A DNA stretch of 64,000 nucleotides, taken from contig JAVKMO010000016.1 of assembly GCA_031539345.1 (NCBI GenBank), positions 1-64,000 of the forward strand. Reading direction: 5' to 3'. Position numbers and translations under genes: made by a program. Shown here in pieces: positions 28,148 to 37,138 of the stretch; within the stretch, counting starts at the first letter, position 1; the number at the start of each line of letters is the position of its first letter. Source of the stretch: JAVKMO01 sp031539345 (GTDB lineage: Bacteria; Bacteroidota; Bacteroidia; Chitinophagales; Chitinophagaceae). The notes under the pieces are model-generated. The model was not told the DNA's origin and did not search any database. It saw nothing but the letters and a program-made list of their open reading frames with translations.

Positions 28148-28549
28148 TTAATCTTCCCATTGAAGGGCATTTTTGCGAATGATGTAATAATAGCCAATTA
28201 AAAAGATGCCAACAAACATTCCAATAGCACCTAAACCTTGCCACTGTAAAGTTTTAAAATTAACAGCATAAGGATAAAAGAAAACCACTTCAACATCAAA
28301 CAAAACAAACAAAATGGCAACTAAAAAATATTTAATGGCCAGTGGCTGACGTGCGTTGCCTTCTTCGGCAATACCACATTCAAAATTTTCTAATTTTTTT
28401 TTCGTACTCCGTTTAGGTCCTAAAAAATGTGTGCCAATAATAATGACAACAATAACCGAAGCAACAATTAAAAACTGCAAAACAATAGGCAAATAAGCAC
28501 TACTGTCATTATTCGTGGATACGATAGCGGCAAAGATAGAAGCAAACAT
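28148..28549 (-). CDS. nuoA: NADH-quinone oxidoreductase subunit A
   Basis: Product of 133 residues from the ATG at 28549. The open frame back to 28765 runs into the SprT-like gene and is not used. It has three membrane segments. The conserved loop reads FECGIAEEGNARQPLAIKYFLVAILFVLFDVEVVF in sequence order, beginning near residue 51. It is the membrane-arm subunit of complex I that contacts the quinone site. It is followed by nuoB on the same strand. Confidence 0.94.
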   Translation of the reverse strand: MFASIFAAIVSTNNDSSAYLPIVLQFLIVASVIVVIIIGTHFLGPKRSTKKKLENFECGIAEEGNARQPLAIKYFLVAILFVLFDVEVVFFYPYAVNFKTLQWQGLGAIGMFVGIFLIGYYYIIRKNALQWED

Positions 28550-28625
28550 AGAGAGATAAAAAATGAGTAAAACCGTATCGAAAATAATTTTTTTGAAGAA
28601 AGCGAAAGTTCTATTCTGTAAAAAC

Positions 28626-29255
28626 CTATGGTGGGTTTGAGATATGTTTTTCGACTTCACACAACGCATAAAACAAATACGTTTTATTAGACGCAATTTC
28701 TTGACATTCGTAGCGTTTGCGGATTTTTTGAATGCGTTTAAAAATACGCCCCTTATCATACACAAATAAATCTCCGTCTTTTAAATCTTGAATGACAATC
28801 TTATTTTCTTCTGTTTGTTTGTCGTATTTTTTCAACACAAGAGCAAGGTTTAAATCGGCACAACTCGACGCTTTTAAATTGTCAAGAGATTTGAAAAGTT
28901 GTTGTTCTACGTCCTGATGAAAAATTTTTTGTTGCAAAAATTCATGCAAAACTTCTTTAAAAATTTGTTTCCACTCGGCACCATGTGCTGCCACAGTTCG
29001 CTTGTGTTGATGAAATGTGATGAGATGTGCCAATTCATGCAACAATGTAACCAAAAAGGCTTGTGGGTTGAGATTGTGATTGACCGTAATTTGATGAACC
29101 TTATTTTCTGTGTCATAAAAATAACTCCCCAAAAGGGTTTGGCGTGCGCGAGTTAATTTTAATACGATGGCATATTTTTCAAAATACGGCAACACATAAT
29201 AAAAAGCCCCCGTTGGTAGATATTGATTTAAGATGTGAAGATTTTCAGGCAGCAT
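28626..29255 (-). CDS. SprT-like domain protein
   Basis: Product of 209 residues. The zinc-metalloprotease-like motif HELAHLITFHQH lies near residues 73-84, with a further HGAEWKQIF that provides the third ligand, as in SprT/Spartan-like proteins. The C-terminal half lacks a clear zinc ribbon apart from YECQE and LFYALCEVEKH. The family function in bacteria is not established; DNA-protein crosslink proteolysis is known for eukaryotic relatives. It lies 76 bp upstream of nuoA. Confidence 0.85.
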   Translation of the reverse strand: MLPENLHILNQYLPTGAFYYVLPYFEKYAIVLKLTRARQTLLGSYFYDTENKVHQITVNHNLNPQAFLVTLLHELAHLITFHQHKRTVAAHGAEWKQIFKEVLHEFLQQKIFHQDVEQQLFKSLDNLKASSCADLNLALVLKKYDKQTEENKIVIQDLKDGDLFVYDKGRIFKRIQKIRKRYECQEIASNKTYLFYALCEVEKHISNPP

Positions 29256-29377
29256 GATAAATAAACGATAAGCACAAAAACAATTGTTGTTACATTTTTA
29301 ACTTTCGTCAAAGTAAATAGTTTTGAGTACGCTCTTATTTTTAAGGCGATACTTTTATTCACATTGAATTTGATTTT

Positions 29378-30979
29378 ATGAAAAAATTGTTTCTATTCTC
29401 TGCCTTGCTACTATCAACAATGTTTTTTGCGTTTTCGCAATCACCGAAATTGGTTGTCGGAATTGTTATCGACCAAATGCGCTGGGACAATATTTATCGT
29501 TATCAAAATGGGTATCAAAAAAATGGATTTTTCAAAACCGTTTTACAACAAGGTTTTTCTTGCGAGAATACTTACATCTCTCACATACCAACCATTACGG
29601 CTTGCGGACACGCTACAATTTATACTGGTGCAACGCCTGCTATACATGGCATTATTGCCAACGAATGGTATGATAGAAAGATGAAGAAAATAAAAACTTC
29701 AGTAAGCGATACGTTGTATGAACGTAGCCCAAGAAATATGTGGGCAACAACAATTGGCGACCAACTAAAACTATCCAATATTGGTAAAAGTCGCACTTTC
29801 TCTGTTGCTTTAAAAGATAGAGGGGCTATTTTGCCTGGGGGACATGCCTGCAATGCTGCTTTTTGGTGGGACGAAAAGAAAGGCAATTGGACGACAAGTT
29901 CATACTACAAAAATATTCCTGCATGGACACAACAAGAGAGTGCAAAATCTATGGTAGATAGTTTGTATCAATTCGGCTGGAAACCTTTATACCCGCTGTC
30001 TGCTTATATAAATAGTTCTGCCGACAAGCAACAATTTGAAAATGGTTTAATTGACAAAGATGCAACAACTTTTAATTATGACTTGCAAAACAAAATCAAT
30101 AAAGATTATCGTGCCGTTTTCAACACACCTATTGGGCTTGCTGTTACAGTAGACTTTGCAAAAAAAATAATTACAAAAGAAAAATTAGGCTTTAACCCAG
30201 CGGGCGTTACAGACATGCTCACTGTCAGTTTTTCTGCACCAGATATAATTGGTCATGCTTATGGTCCGCAGTCAGTAGAAATGGAAGACACGTATTTGCG
30301 ATTAGATGCGTATTTGGCTGATCTAGTTGCGTTTTTAGACTCTTCTATTGGACGAATGAATTACGTCCTTTTTTTAACTGCAGACCATGGGGTTTCTCCA
30401 ATTCCCGAGTTTTTACAAGACAGTAATTTGCATATTCCCTCGGGCAGACACAAAGAAAAAAATCAAACACAATTACTCAATCAATTACTACAAAAACAAT
30501 TTTTAACAGACAGTTTGGTCATTGGCGTAATGAATGCTCAAGTGTATTTTAATGAAGAAAAAATTATAAACAAAAAACTTTCTCGAGAACAAGTTGTACA
30601 AAGTGTACTTTCTTATTTTCAACAACAAGACAATGTGCTATATGTTTTTGAGTGTGTAGAATATGCAAAATATCCTATGCCAATAGAAATTAAAGAACAA
30701 TTTGCGAAGGGCTATAACGTTAAAAATAGTGGAACAATTGCGATGATTTACAAACCCTTTTTTATTGACACTTATGTTGATGGAAAAGGAACAACTCATG
30801 GTGCATGGAATTCTTACGACGCACATATTCCTTTATTGTGGTTAGGAGGAAAAATTAAAAATGGCAAAACATATCAAAAATACAAAATGACAGATATTGC
30901 TCCAACGGTTGCGGCAATGCTCAATATTGAAGCGCCAAGTTGTTCGATTGGAAACGTGATTCAAGAAGTTATGGAATAG
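29378..30979 (+). CDS. PafA-type alkaline phosphatase
   Basis: Product of 533 residues with a signal peptide (about 1-20, ending FAFSQ). Alkaline phosphatase superfamily residues are visible: VVGIVIDQMRWDN (first metal site), TITACGHATIYTG with the nucleophile Thr, SAPDIIGHAYGP (Asp/His), LTADHGVSP (Asp-His) and TTHGAWNSYDAHIPLLW (His). It is a periplasmic, zinc-dependent phosphomonoesterase of the type that gives phosphate in many Bacteroidota. It is alone and monocistronic in appearance. Confidence 0.9.
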   Translation: MKKLFLFSALLLSTMFFAFSQSPKLVVGIVIDQMRWDNIYRYQNGYQKNGFFKTVLQQGFSCENTYISHIPTITACGHATIYTGATPAIHGIIANEWYDRKMKKIKTSVSDTLYERSPRNMWATTIGDQLKLSNIGKSRTFSVALKDRGAILPGGHACNAAFWWDEKKGNWTTSSYYKNIPAWTQQESAKSMVDSLYQFGWKPLYPLSAYINSSADKQQFENGLIDKDATTFNYDLQNKINKDYRAVFNTPIGLAVTVDFAKKIITKEKLGFNPAGVTDMLTVSFSAPDIIGHAYGPQSVEMEDTYLRLDAYLADLVAFLDSSIGRMNYVLFLTADHGVSPIPEFLQDSNLHIPSGRHKEKNQTQLLNQLLQKQFLTDSLVIGVMNAQVYFNEEKIINKKLSREQVVQSVLSYFQQQDNVLYVFECVEYAKYPMPIEIKEQFAKGYNVKNSGTIAMIYKPFFIDTYVDGKGTTHGAWNSYDAHIPLLWLGGKIKNGKTYQKYKMTDIAPTVAAMLNIEAPSCSIGNVIQEVME

Positions 30980-31129
30980 ACAAGCCCTGCTTTTTTTGTC
31001 ACCACATTAACTGACATCAACAAATTTTCTTTGTTTATCACTTCATTAAACAGCCTGAATAACGCAATATGTCAAAGCATTATTTTTAATCGATATTGCA
31101 AACATCTTTTTATTTATATTTATCGTTTT

Positions 31130-32092
31130 ATGAATTCTCGTATTTCTTCCTTAACCCAACAAAAAAAAATTATGCACGTCATCATTTTCTTTTTTTTGTT
31201 GGTCTGCAATTACAGCCTACTTTCTGCACAAAAAAAAGCACAAAAACCCAATTCTGTTGTAGCGAACATTCCGCCCCCAGCAATTTATGCAGATACAGAA
31301 AAAGTGATTTTTGCGAACCCACAAATTGAGACTATTGTACGGAAGGCATGTTTAAAAATGAATGGTGTTTTAACTTATGGCGATGTGAAGAATATTGACA
31401 GCCTCGATTTGAGCAGAAAAAATATTACCGCATTAAATGGCTTAGAATATTTAACCAATTTACAAACGCTGAATTTATCAACGAATGCGGTTACAAATAT
31501 TGCGCCGATAGAAAAGTTAGTGCGACTAAAAACCCTTGGGTTAAGTGGCAATTTGCTTACAGACAAAAGCAATATTTCCGTTATTAGCAAACTTGTCAAA
31601 CTGAAAAAATTATTTTTAGATTATGTGGTAATAGCAGATAGTGCACACTTGCTTGCTGTTTTAAAAGACTTAGAAGAATTGTCTATCAATGATTGTGGAT
31701 TAGACAACATTGATTTTTTGAAAAAAGCGGTACGCCTGAAAATTTTACACGCAAGAAACAATCAGATTAAAAATATTCTTCCTGTTGAAAATTTCAAAGA
31801 CTTGGCTGTTTTAGATGTACAACGCAATCCCATTGACAGCTTAACGCCATTGATGCAATTAAAAAAATTAGAAGTGATTGATGTGTCAACCACAAATGTT
31901 GGAGACCTCAAACCTCTGATTAAAAACATTGGGTTAATGAGTTTAGACATTTCTAATACCCGCGTTACGCAACTCAATTATTTAAGCGTTTTCAAACAGC
32001 TATCGAATTTATTTATGACCAATCTTAAAGTGTCGGATGGCGATATTAAGTATCTCAAATTCCAATGTCCTAAAGTTTTTATTATTAAGTAA
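31130..32092 (+). CDS. Secreted leucine-rich repeat protein (SDS22-like)
   Basis: Product of 320 residues from the ATG at 31130; an ATG at 31172 gives a shorter signal peptide and is equally plausible. The signal peptide ends SLLSAQ. About eight short LRRs follow, for instance LTNLQTLNLSTNAVTNI, LVRLKTLGLSGNLL, LEELSINDCGLDNI and LKKLEVIDVSTTNV, each around 22 residues, as in the SDS22/internalin subtype. No C-terminal anchor or catalytic domain is seen. It is 34 bp upstream of the beta-propeller gene on the same strand. It probably binds a protein partner outside the cytoplasm. Confidence 0.75.
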   Translation: MNSRISSLTQQKKIMHVIIFFFLLVCNYSLLSAQKKAQKPNSVVANIPPPAIYADTEKVIFANPQIETIVRKACLKMNGVLTYGDVKNIDSLDLSRKNITALNGLEYLTNLQTLNLSTNAVTNIAPIEKLVRLKTLGLSGNLLTDKSNISVISKLVKLKKLFLDYVVIADSAHLLAVLKDLEELSINDCGLDNIDFLKKAVRLKILHARNNQIKNILPVENFKDLAVLDVQRNPIDSLTPLMQLKKLEVIDVSTTNVGDLKPLIKNIGLMSLDISNTRVTQLNYLSVFKQLSNLFMTNLKVSDGDIKYLKFQCPKVFIIK

Positions 32093-32126
32093 CATCACAG
32101 TTTGTCAAATTATATATTTAATATTT

Positions 32127-33698
32127 ATGCCTCTGTTTTTTAAAAAAAAAAGTTTCTTTTTTGTAGCATATTGCTGTACTGCGATTTTGTGTTATAGTCA
32201 AGAAAGAGACATTTTAGAAGTCGCTCGTATTCAAATTCCACAATACACGTTATTGGAATTTACGCCCAATGGAGAGTTTGCTTATGGCTATAAAGAAGAC
32301 GACAATACTTTGAGTATTCTACAAACTAAAAATGCACAAGTTGTGGCACAAATGCCCTTTGAAGGTCAGCATTTAGAACGGATTTGTTTCTCGCCTAATG
32401 GGCAGTTAATGCTCACAACCAACTCTAATGATATTGCTTTATGGAGCGTAGATTCGGCAAAACTATTATTTAGTTTTTTAAAAAATGGCGCACGCAATTT
32501 GGACATTTCTCCTGACTCTCGGTTTTATGCGACAACAAGCGACAACAATCGTTTTGATATTGTAGATTTATTAACCCGCGAAGGCGTATCTTATAATATT
32601 CCTACTTATTTAGAAGGAAAAAACTACAAATCAAACCTTGTAAGGTGTTTGTTTTCAAAAAAATTTAACAAACTTTTTCTTGTTGATGTGGGGTATGGCG
32701 AAGAAACAACCACGTATAAATCGGGGTTACACATCAATATTATTCCCTTTGATTTAAAAGACAACACATTGATGAAGCCGATCGAGTTGTTTCTGTCGAA
32801 CCTAAAAACTTATACCAGTTCTGATTTTACAGAAATTTCTAACACCCCTGATGGTCGTTTTTTAATTATTACATTAAAAAACAAGATGATCTATTATGAC
32901 ATCGCAACAAAAAAGAAAAAAGAATTAGACAATATTGAGATCGTGAAAAAAATCACTTACGACACATCAGGAAAATTTATGCTTACATCGGGACTCAATA
33001 CAACAACGCTTTGGGAGTTGACAGAAGCTAACGTATTTCGACAATTAAAGAAATTTGTTGGTGGTTCTACGACGCTTACGTTTACCCCAGACAAAAGATA
33101 TATCATTACGCTAACTGCAAATAAAAATGCTCTCATTGCTTGGGATATTAAAGAAGCGTTACTTATTCGTACAAGTCCGAACGAATACATTCAACGGTCT
33201 TCTCAGAAGTATGCAAAAATTGGTTTTTTAGAATGGCTAAAAATTAGAAAAGGAGAAAAACCATTACAGTATCGAGAACGCATCTCAATTAAAAATCAAG
33301 ACAAAAAAAGAGCATCTTTAGTAAATGAGGCTGTAGCACTTTTCTGTAATGAAGTATTCGGCGTTGGGGCTGATTATTTAATTTTAAATCAGAGTGAAAG
33401 CGATGAGGTAGTTACGCTACAAACCGATGGATTTAGTCCATTACATTTCAACATTTCAGATTCTGCAGAACACGCACGATTTGCCAAATATTTTTTACGC
33501 GGTTTTTATCGATGGAAAAAACCGCAATTTAAAATCAACAAAAAAGAAGTTGTCATTACGCGAATTTCATTACACATGAATTATAACAAAACGTATGAAT
33601 ACAATATTGCTGATGACCCTGAAACAAAAGATTTGATGGAAACTATTTTTGATCTACAATACAGCGACTATAAATTAGAAGAAGACAAAGTCGAATAA
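32127..33698 (+). CDS. Secreted WD40-like beta-propeller protein with unknown C-terminal domain
   Basis: Product of 523 residues from the ATG at 32127, which gives a signal peptide ending ILCYSQ; the frame opens earlier but overlaps the LRR gene. Propeller blades are seen as FSPNGQLMLTTNSNDIALW, ISPDSRFYATTS, TPDGRFLIITL, TSGKFMLTSGLNTTTLWEL and FTPDKRYIITLT. From about 390 a charged helix (KIRKGEKPLQYRERI) leads into a domain of unknown type that resembles the region following the propeller in other Bacteroidota WD40 proteins. It is convergent with, and 15 bp from, the caspase-like gene. Confidence 0.75.
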   Translation: MPLFFKKKSFFFVAYCCTAILCYSQERDILEVARIQIPQYTLLEFTPNGEFAYGYKEDDNTLSILQTKNAQVVAQMPFEGQHLERICFSPNGQLMLTTNSNDIALWSVDSAKLLFSFLKNGARNLDISPDSRFYATTSDNNRFDIVDLLTREGVSYNIPTYLEGKNYKSNLVRCLFSKKFNKLFLVDVGYGEETTTYKSGLHINIIPFDLKDNTLMKPIELFLSNLKTYTSSDFTEISNTPDGRFLIITLKNKMIYYDIATKKKKELDNIEIVKKITYDTSGKFMLTSGLNTTTLWELTEANVFRQLKKFVGGSTTLTFTPDKRYIITLTANKNALIAWDIKEALLIRTSPNEYIQRSSQKYAKIGFLEWLKIRKGEKPLQYRERISIKNQDKKRASLVNEAVALFCNEVFGVGADYLILNQSESDEVVTLQTDGFSPLHFNISDSAEHARFAKYFLRGFYRWKKPQFKINKKEVVITRISLHMNYNKTYEYNIADDPETKDLMETIFDLQYSDYKLEEDKVE

Positions 33699-33713
33699 TT
33701 TATTTTTTTGACT

Positions 33714-35879
33714 TTAATATAATTCGCTCATACGTTGATAAAAAAGTTTGAAAAATATACTCGCCAAATTTTTTTGTGGCAAAATATACTCGTTAAAATT
33801 GTCCTCATATTTTGTTTTTTTAAATTGAAGTCCATATTTCTTCCAATTCGTCTCCCATTCAATATTTTTTGTCTTACACAAATCTTCATTGAGGTCAAAA
33901 AACACTTTAGAATTGACAACTGACGTGGCAATTTGTCGAGTAGCAATAATTTGAGCACTGCCGCAAATTCGCAAAGCATCACTGATGGCATTGTTACTGC
34001 CACAAGACCCCATAATAAATAGTTTTGTACTCGTTGGTAATTGATTGATGGTATTGCTCAAAAAATAACTATGACCTCGGTGCATAACAACTGTGGGAGC
34101 AATATGATTTTTGAAAAAATAATTGCGTAAAGTAATTTGGTGAGAAGAAGACGCTGCAACGTCTAAATATTGTGGCTTGTTGACAAAGATTTTAATCGGA
34201 TTGCCCCTCAAAGACTCTATCATAACCCAATAAGGAAAAGTTTTAATCCGCCATCCACGTTTTGAAAAAGTAAATAACAAATAGTTGTAAGACGCCACGG
34301 CATCATCATCTCCATAAAAAAATACCTGTTCGTAAATCACACTATCCTTCGGACTTTCTAATTCTTGCGTACTGATTTGCTTAAGTTGATTTGCGACATT
34401 TGCATAAACCGTATCTCCGGCAGAAAACTGAAAATGGTTGTCAATAATTTGTTTGAAAATAGAATAGACCAGCTTACCTTTCTTTTGTTTTTTTATATCA
34501 TTTAAAATAACTTCAATTTCAGTATTTACTTTTGTTAGAAGAATTTTATCCCTAATGCCGATAAAACTGCTAATAATGTCGGCTGCGTCTTCTAAGTAAT
34601 TTTCTTGATCTAAAAAATCGGGGGCTAACAACCGACTTACAATATCATGCTTGTCTTTTTTATTAATTAAATTTAAAAATGAATACGGCGATTTGCTATC
34701 TAAAAAATTATAACTCGCAATTGTTTTAATAAACTTTCTGTATTTGTCGTAGTGCACATTTTCAAACAAAAACATTCCATTTTGATATTTGAGCAACAAC
34801 GCAAGTTGTTTATATACAAAATTGAAAGTTGAGGTATAAAGAATATCTCCGCCAGAAACAATCAAATAATACAATTCAAAATGATTGAAGTCTTTAATGA
34901 TTCTAAAACGACTTTTTTCATTTTGTCCATGCCTGGCATTCATTGGAGTAATAAAATTTTTGTCGGCAAAATTTGTCAATGCTTTATATAGCATGTTAAA
35001 ATTGAGTGGCGTATCCCTTGTTTGTTTTATCTGTTCTAAATGAGCAACATGCATTTTCACAAACAGGCGATACAAGGGAACTTTGTCAAGTGCTTGTTGT
35101 TTTTTCCTAATTTCCTCGATGGTTATTTTTTTATTCGCTAACTCTACAAAAAAAGGCAATACTAGTTTTGGATCTTGCATTCTAAAAATGTATGCGAGGA
35201 ATTTAAACTCTTGGGTTTTTGAGTTTTTCAATAACCGTTTTAATACATTAGGGGAACCCTGTATAGATTTAAAAAAATGATCTGGGTATTCTCTAATCAT
35301 TGTTTTTATCAACACCGCTTGATTTGGTAAATCCGGATAATTTAATAACACGTTGACTGTTTCCTGTTTGTTGTGTTGAATGTAAGAAGTCGCGATGGTT
35401 CTTTTTTCGTCTAAAGATAGTGTAATCAATTCTGCATACGACAATAAATAATACTGCAAGTCAATATCTAAATGATGGATATTTGCATAATGAAGTTGCT
35501 GAAATTGGTGCGTTAAAAAGTAATTGAGCAATTGGATACAATCAGAGATAAAATAAATCTGGGTTTTTTTGATAAGATTTTTTTCTAACACACTAAAAAA
35601 AACTTTCGATAGTGCCTTGTCTATTTTTGTTGCTAAGGGAGTCTTTATGTTCGCACTAAATTTTTGAACTGCCATTTTAAGGCTATCGGTTACCAAACGG
35701 TTATAAGAAACTGAAACGCTAACTTTTGTTTTTGAATTGCTGAGTTCAATTTCTTGTACAAATTTTGCTCCCACAACCCGTACGGTTGAGATGGGATTGG
35801 GGCTTTTTGCTTGTGTAAACGAAGGTTTACTGGCAATAAAGAAGATAATCAAAAAAAGAATTTTCATATACTGTAACAT
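33714..35879 (-). CDS. Secreted caspase-like (CHAT/C14-type fold) protein
   Basis: Product of 721 residues; a second ATG at 35867 would give a neater signal peptide (KILFLIIFFIASKPSFTQA). Residues up to about 500 are helical and unrecognised. The C-terminal region begins with a beta strand FFYGDDDA, then a strand-loop HRGHS with His600/His603 and FIMGSCGS with Cys626. A His-Gly pair followed by a Cys-Gly about 25 residues on is the caspase/CHAT dyad pattern. ATRQIATSVVNS after it resembles similar unnamed Bacteroidota proteins. Secretion of such a fold is unusual, and the substrate is unknown. Confidence 0.65.
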   Translation of the reverse strand: MLQYMKILFLIIFFIASKPSFTQAKSPNPISTVRVVGAKFVQEIELSNSKTKVSVSVSYNRLVTDSLKMAVQKFSANIKTPLATKIDKALSKVFFSVLEKNLIKKTQIYFISDCIQLLNYFLTHQFQQLHYANIHHLDIDLQYYLLSYAELITLSLDEKRTIATSYIQHNKQETVNVLLNYPDLPNQAVLIKTMIREYPDHFFKSIQGSPNVLKRLLKNSKTQEFKFLAYIFRMQDPKLVLPFFVELANKKITIEEIRKKQQALDKVPLYRLFVKMHVAHLEQIKQTRDTPLNFNMLYKALTNFADKNFITPMNARHGQNEKSRFRIIKDFNHFELYYLIVSGGDILYTSTFNFVYKQLALLLKYQNGMFLFENVHYDKYRKFIKTIASYNFLDSKSPYSFLNLINKKDKHDIVSRLLAPDFLDQENYLEDAADIISSFIGIRDKILLTKVNTEIEVILNDIKKQKKGKLVYSIFKQIIDNHFQFSAGDTVYANVANQLKQISTQELESPKDSVIYEQVFFYGDDDAVASYNYLLFTFSKRGWRIKTFPYWVMIESLRGNPIKIFVNKPQYLDVAASSSHQITLRNYFFKNHIAPTVVMHRGHSYFLSNTINQLPTSTKLFIMGSCGSNNAISDALRICGSAQIIATRQIATSVVNSKVFFDLNEDLCKTKNIEWETNWKKYGLQFKKTKYEDNFNEYILPQKNLASIFFKLFYQRMSELY

Positions 35880-36043
35880 AAAAAATCAAAATAAGGCAAA
35901 AGAGTCTAAGCTTCTTTTAAAAAGTGGCCTTCAAAAACTGAATGAAGGAAAGTGAAAATAAAAATAAAAACGATTGGATTCTCTGAATAGCGAAAACAAG
36001 TATGCAAGAAAAAGAAAATACCCCTTTGCAATAGGCAAGCGGT

Positions 36044-36553
36044 TTAATTTAATGACAATATCTTTTTCAATACGATCCACAATTGTTTCTTTTCCATTGG
36101 GGCATTTTCCAATACCTGAAGTGATGGAGAAAACAAAAAAACATTCTGCCTTTTGTCTTTATACTCAATGTAATGTTGAATAGGAACTGATATGAAAAAT
36201 TGTTCTTGAGAGACATTAAAAATAAAAAACATCGTGTTCATTGTTTTTTCTAACTCACTTTGCGTAAGCGTAAAATGAGACAAATTCAAAACCAACACCT
36301 CGTTCAAATCGAGTTTACACGCATTAAGAATAGAGGCACAAAACGATAAATCTTTCCAATTTCTAAGGTCATCGGTTTTTATTACAATAACAAATTGATA
36401 CGCCGAAAAGTTTTCTTCATTAGCATAATCCTTCTCCATAAGACACTTCATGTTACAAGCAAAAAGAGGATCTAATTTTTGAGCCACGGACTGTATAACA
36501 ATTAAATTGTTTTGATACAAATGTTGTAAAGTTTGCGGAGATAATTGTTTCAT
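36044..36553 (-). CDS. Unknown protein, possibly DNA polymerase III psi (HolD)-like
   Basis: Product of 169 residues with no signal peptide. The segment SFCASILNACKLDLNEVLVLNL and the end KKQLWIVLKKIL recall a Bacteroidota family sometimes described as HolD-like, but the match is by memory only. It lies 40 bp downstream of a GNAT gene on the same strand. The alternative is a lineage-specific unknown. Confidence 0.5.
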   Translation of the reverse strand: MKQLSPQTLQHLYQNNLIVIQSVAQKLDPLFACNMKCLMEKDYANEENFSAYQFVIVIKTDDLRNWKDLSFCASILNACKLDLNEVLVLNLSHFTLTQSELEKTMNTMFFIFNVSQEQFFISVPIQHYIEYKDKRQNVFLFSPSLQVLENAPMEKKQLWIVLKKILSLN

Positions 36554-36593
36554 CGTGTATTCTGCATTTGATTTTTAATTAGGTTTTTTAAAC

Positions 36594-37118
36594 TTAGTCG
36601 TGAACGTTTTTTCTCATCATAATGTCTTTTTGTTCGTCATCGCCAAGTTTAAAAATGTGAAAACTAAATTGTTCAAACCCCTGTTTAAGATAAAAGTTAA
36701 TTGCTCTTTCATTTTTTTTCCATACGCCGAGCCAAATGAAATCAATTTTTTTTTCTATCGCAATTTGATGTGCTTTGTCATATAATAATTGCCCAACATT
36801 TTTTCCATGAAATGTTTTAAGAACATAAATACGTTCAATTTCAAGTCCAAAAAAATCCACTTGTTCTGTTTGTGCTTTATCCCAATTGACTTTTAAATAA
36901 CCGACAAGTTTGGTGTTACAATAAACAAAATAAAAAGCCGAACAAGGATTATTTAACTCTTGTGTTAGTTGATGAATAGAAAAATGATGCAACAGATAAT
37001 GATTAAGGTTTTCTGCGGTATTGTCTTTTGCAAAGGTTTCTTCAAAAGTTTGTTTGCTCATTTCTTGCAATTGCAAAACGTCAGTCAAATATACTTGCCG
37101 AATGATATAGTTTTCCAT
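36594..37118 (-). CDS. GNAT acetyltransferase (PaiA/polyamine type)
   Basis: Product of 174 residues. The N-terminal FEETFAKDNTAENLNHYL and LEIERIYVLKTFHGKNVGQ segments, followed by FIWLGVWKKNERAINFYLKQGFE and FKLGDDEQKDIMM, match the spermidine/spermine acetyltransferase-like GNAT group. The acetyl-CoA loop is HGKNVGQ where Gly-Lys-Gly-x-Gly is usual. It would transfer acetyl from acetyl-CoA to an amine; the substrate is inferred. It is downstream of mpl with a 20-bp gap. Confidence 0.85.
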   Translation of the reverse strand: MENYIIRQVYLTDVLQLQEMSKQTFEETFAKDNTAENLNHYLLHHFSIHQLTQELNNPCSAFYFVYCNTKLVGYLKVNWDKAQTEQVDFFGLEIERIYVLKTFHGKNVGQLLYDKAHQIAIEKKIDFIWLGVWKKNERAINFYLKQGFEQFSFHIFKLGDDEQKDIMMRKNVHD

Positions 37119-37138
37119 GTTTGAATTGATATTGGGAA

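Noticed and set aside
28550..28765. Extended nuoA frame
   Set aside because: It overlaps the SprT-like gene and NuoA proteins are about 130 residues, as the ATG at 28549 gives.
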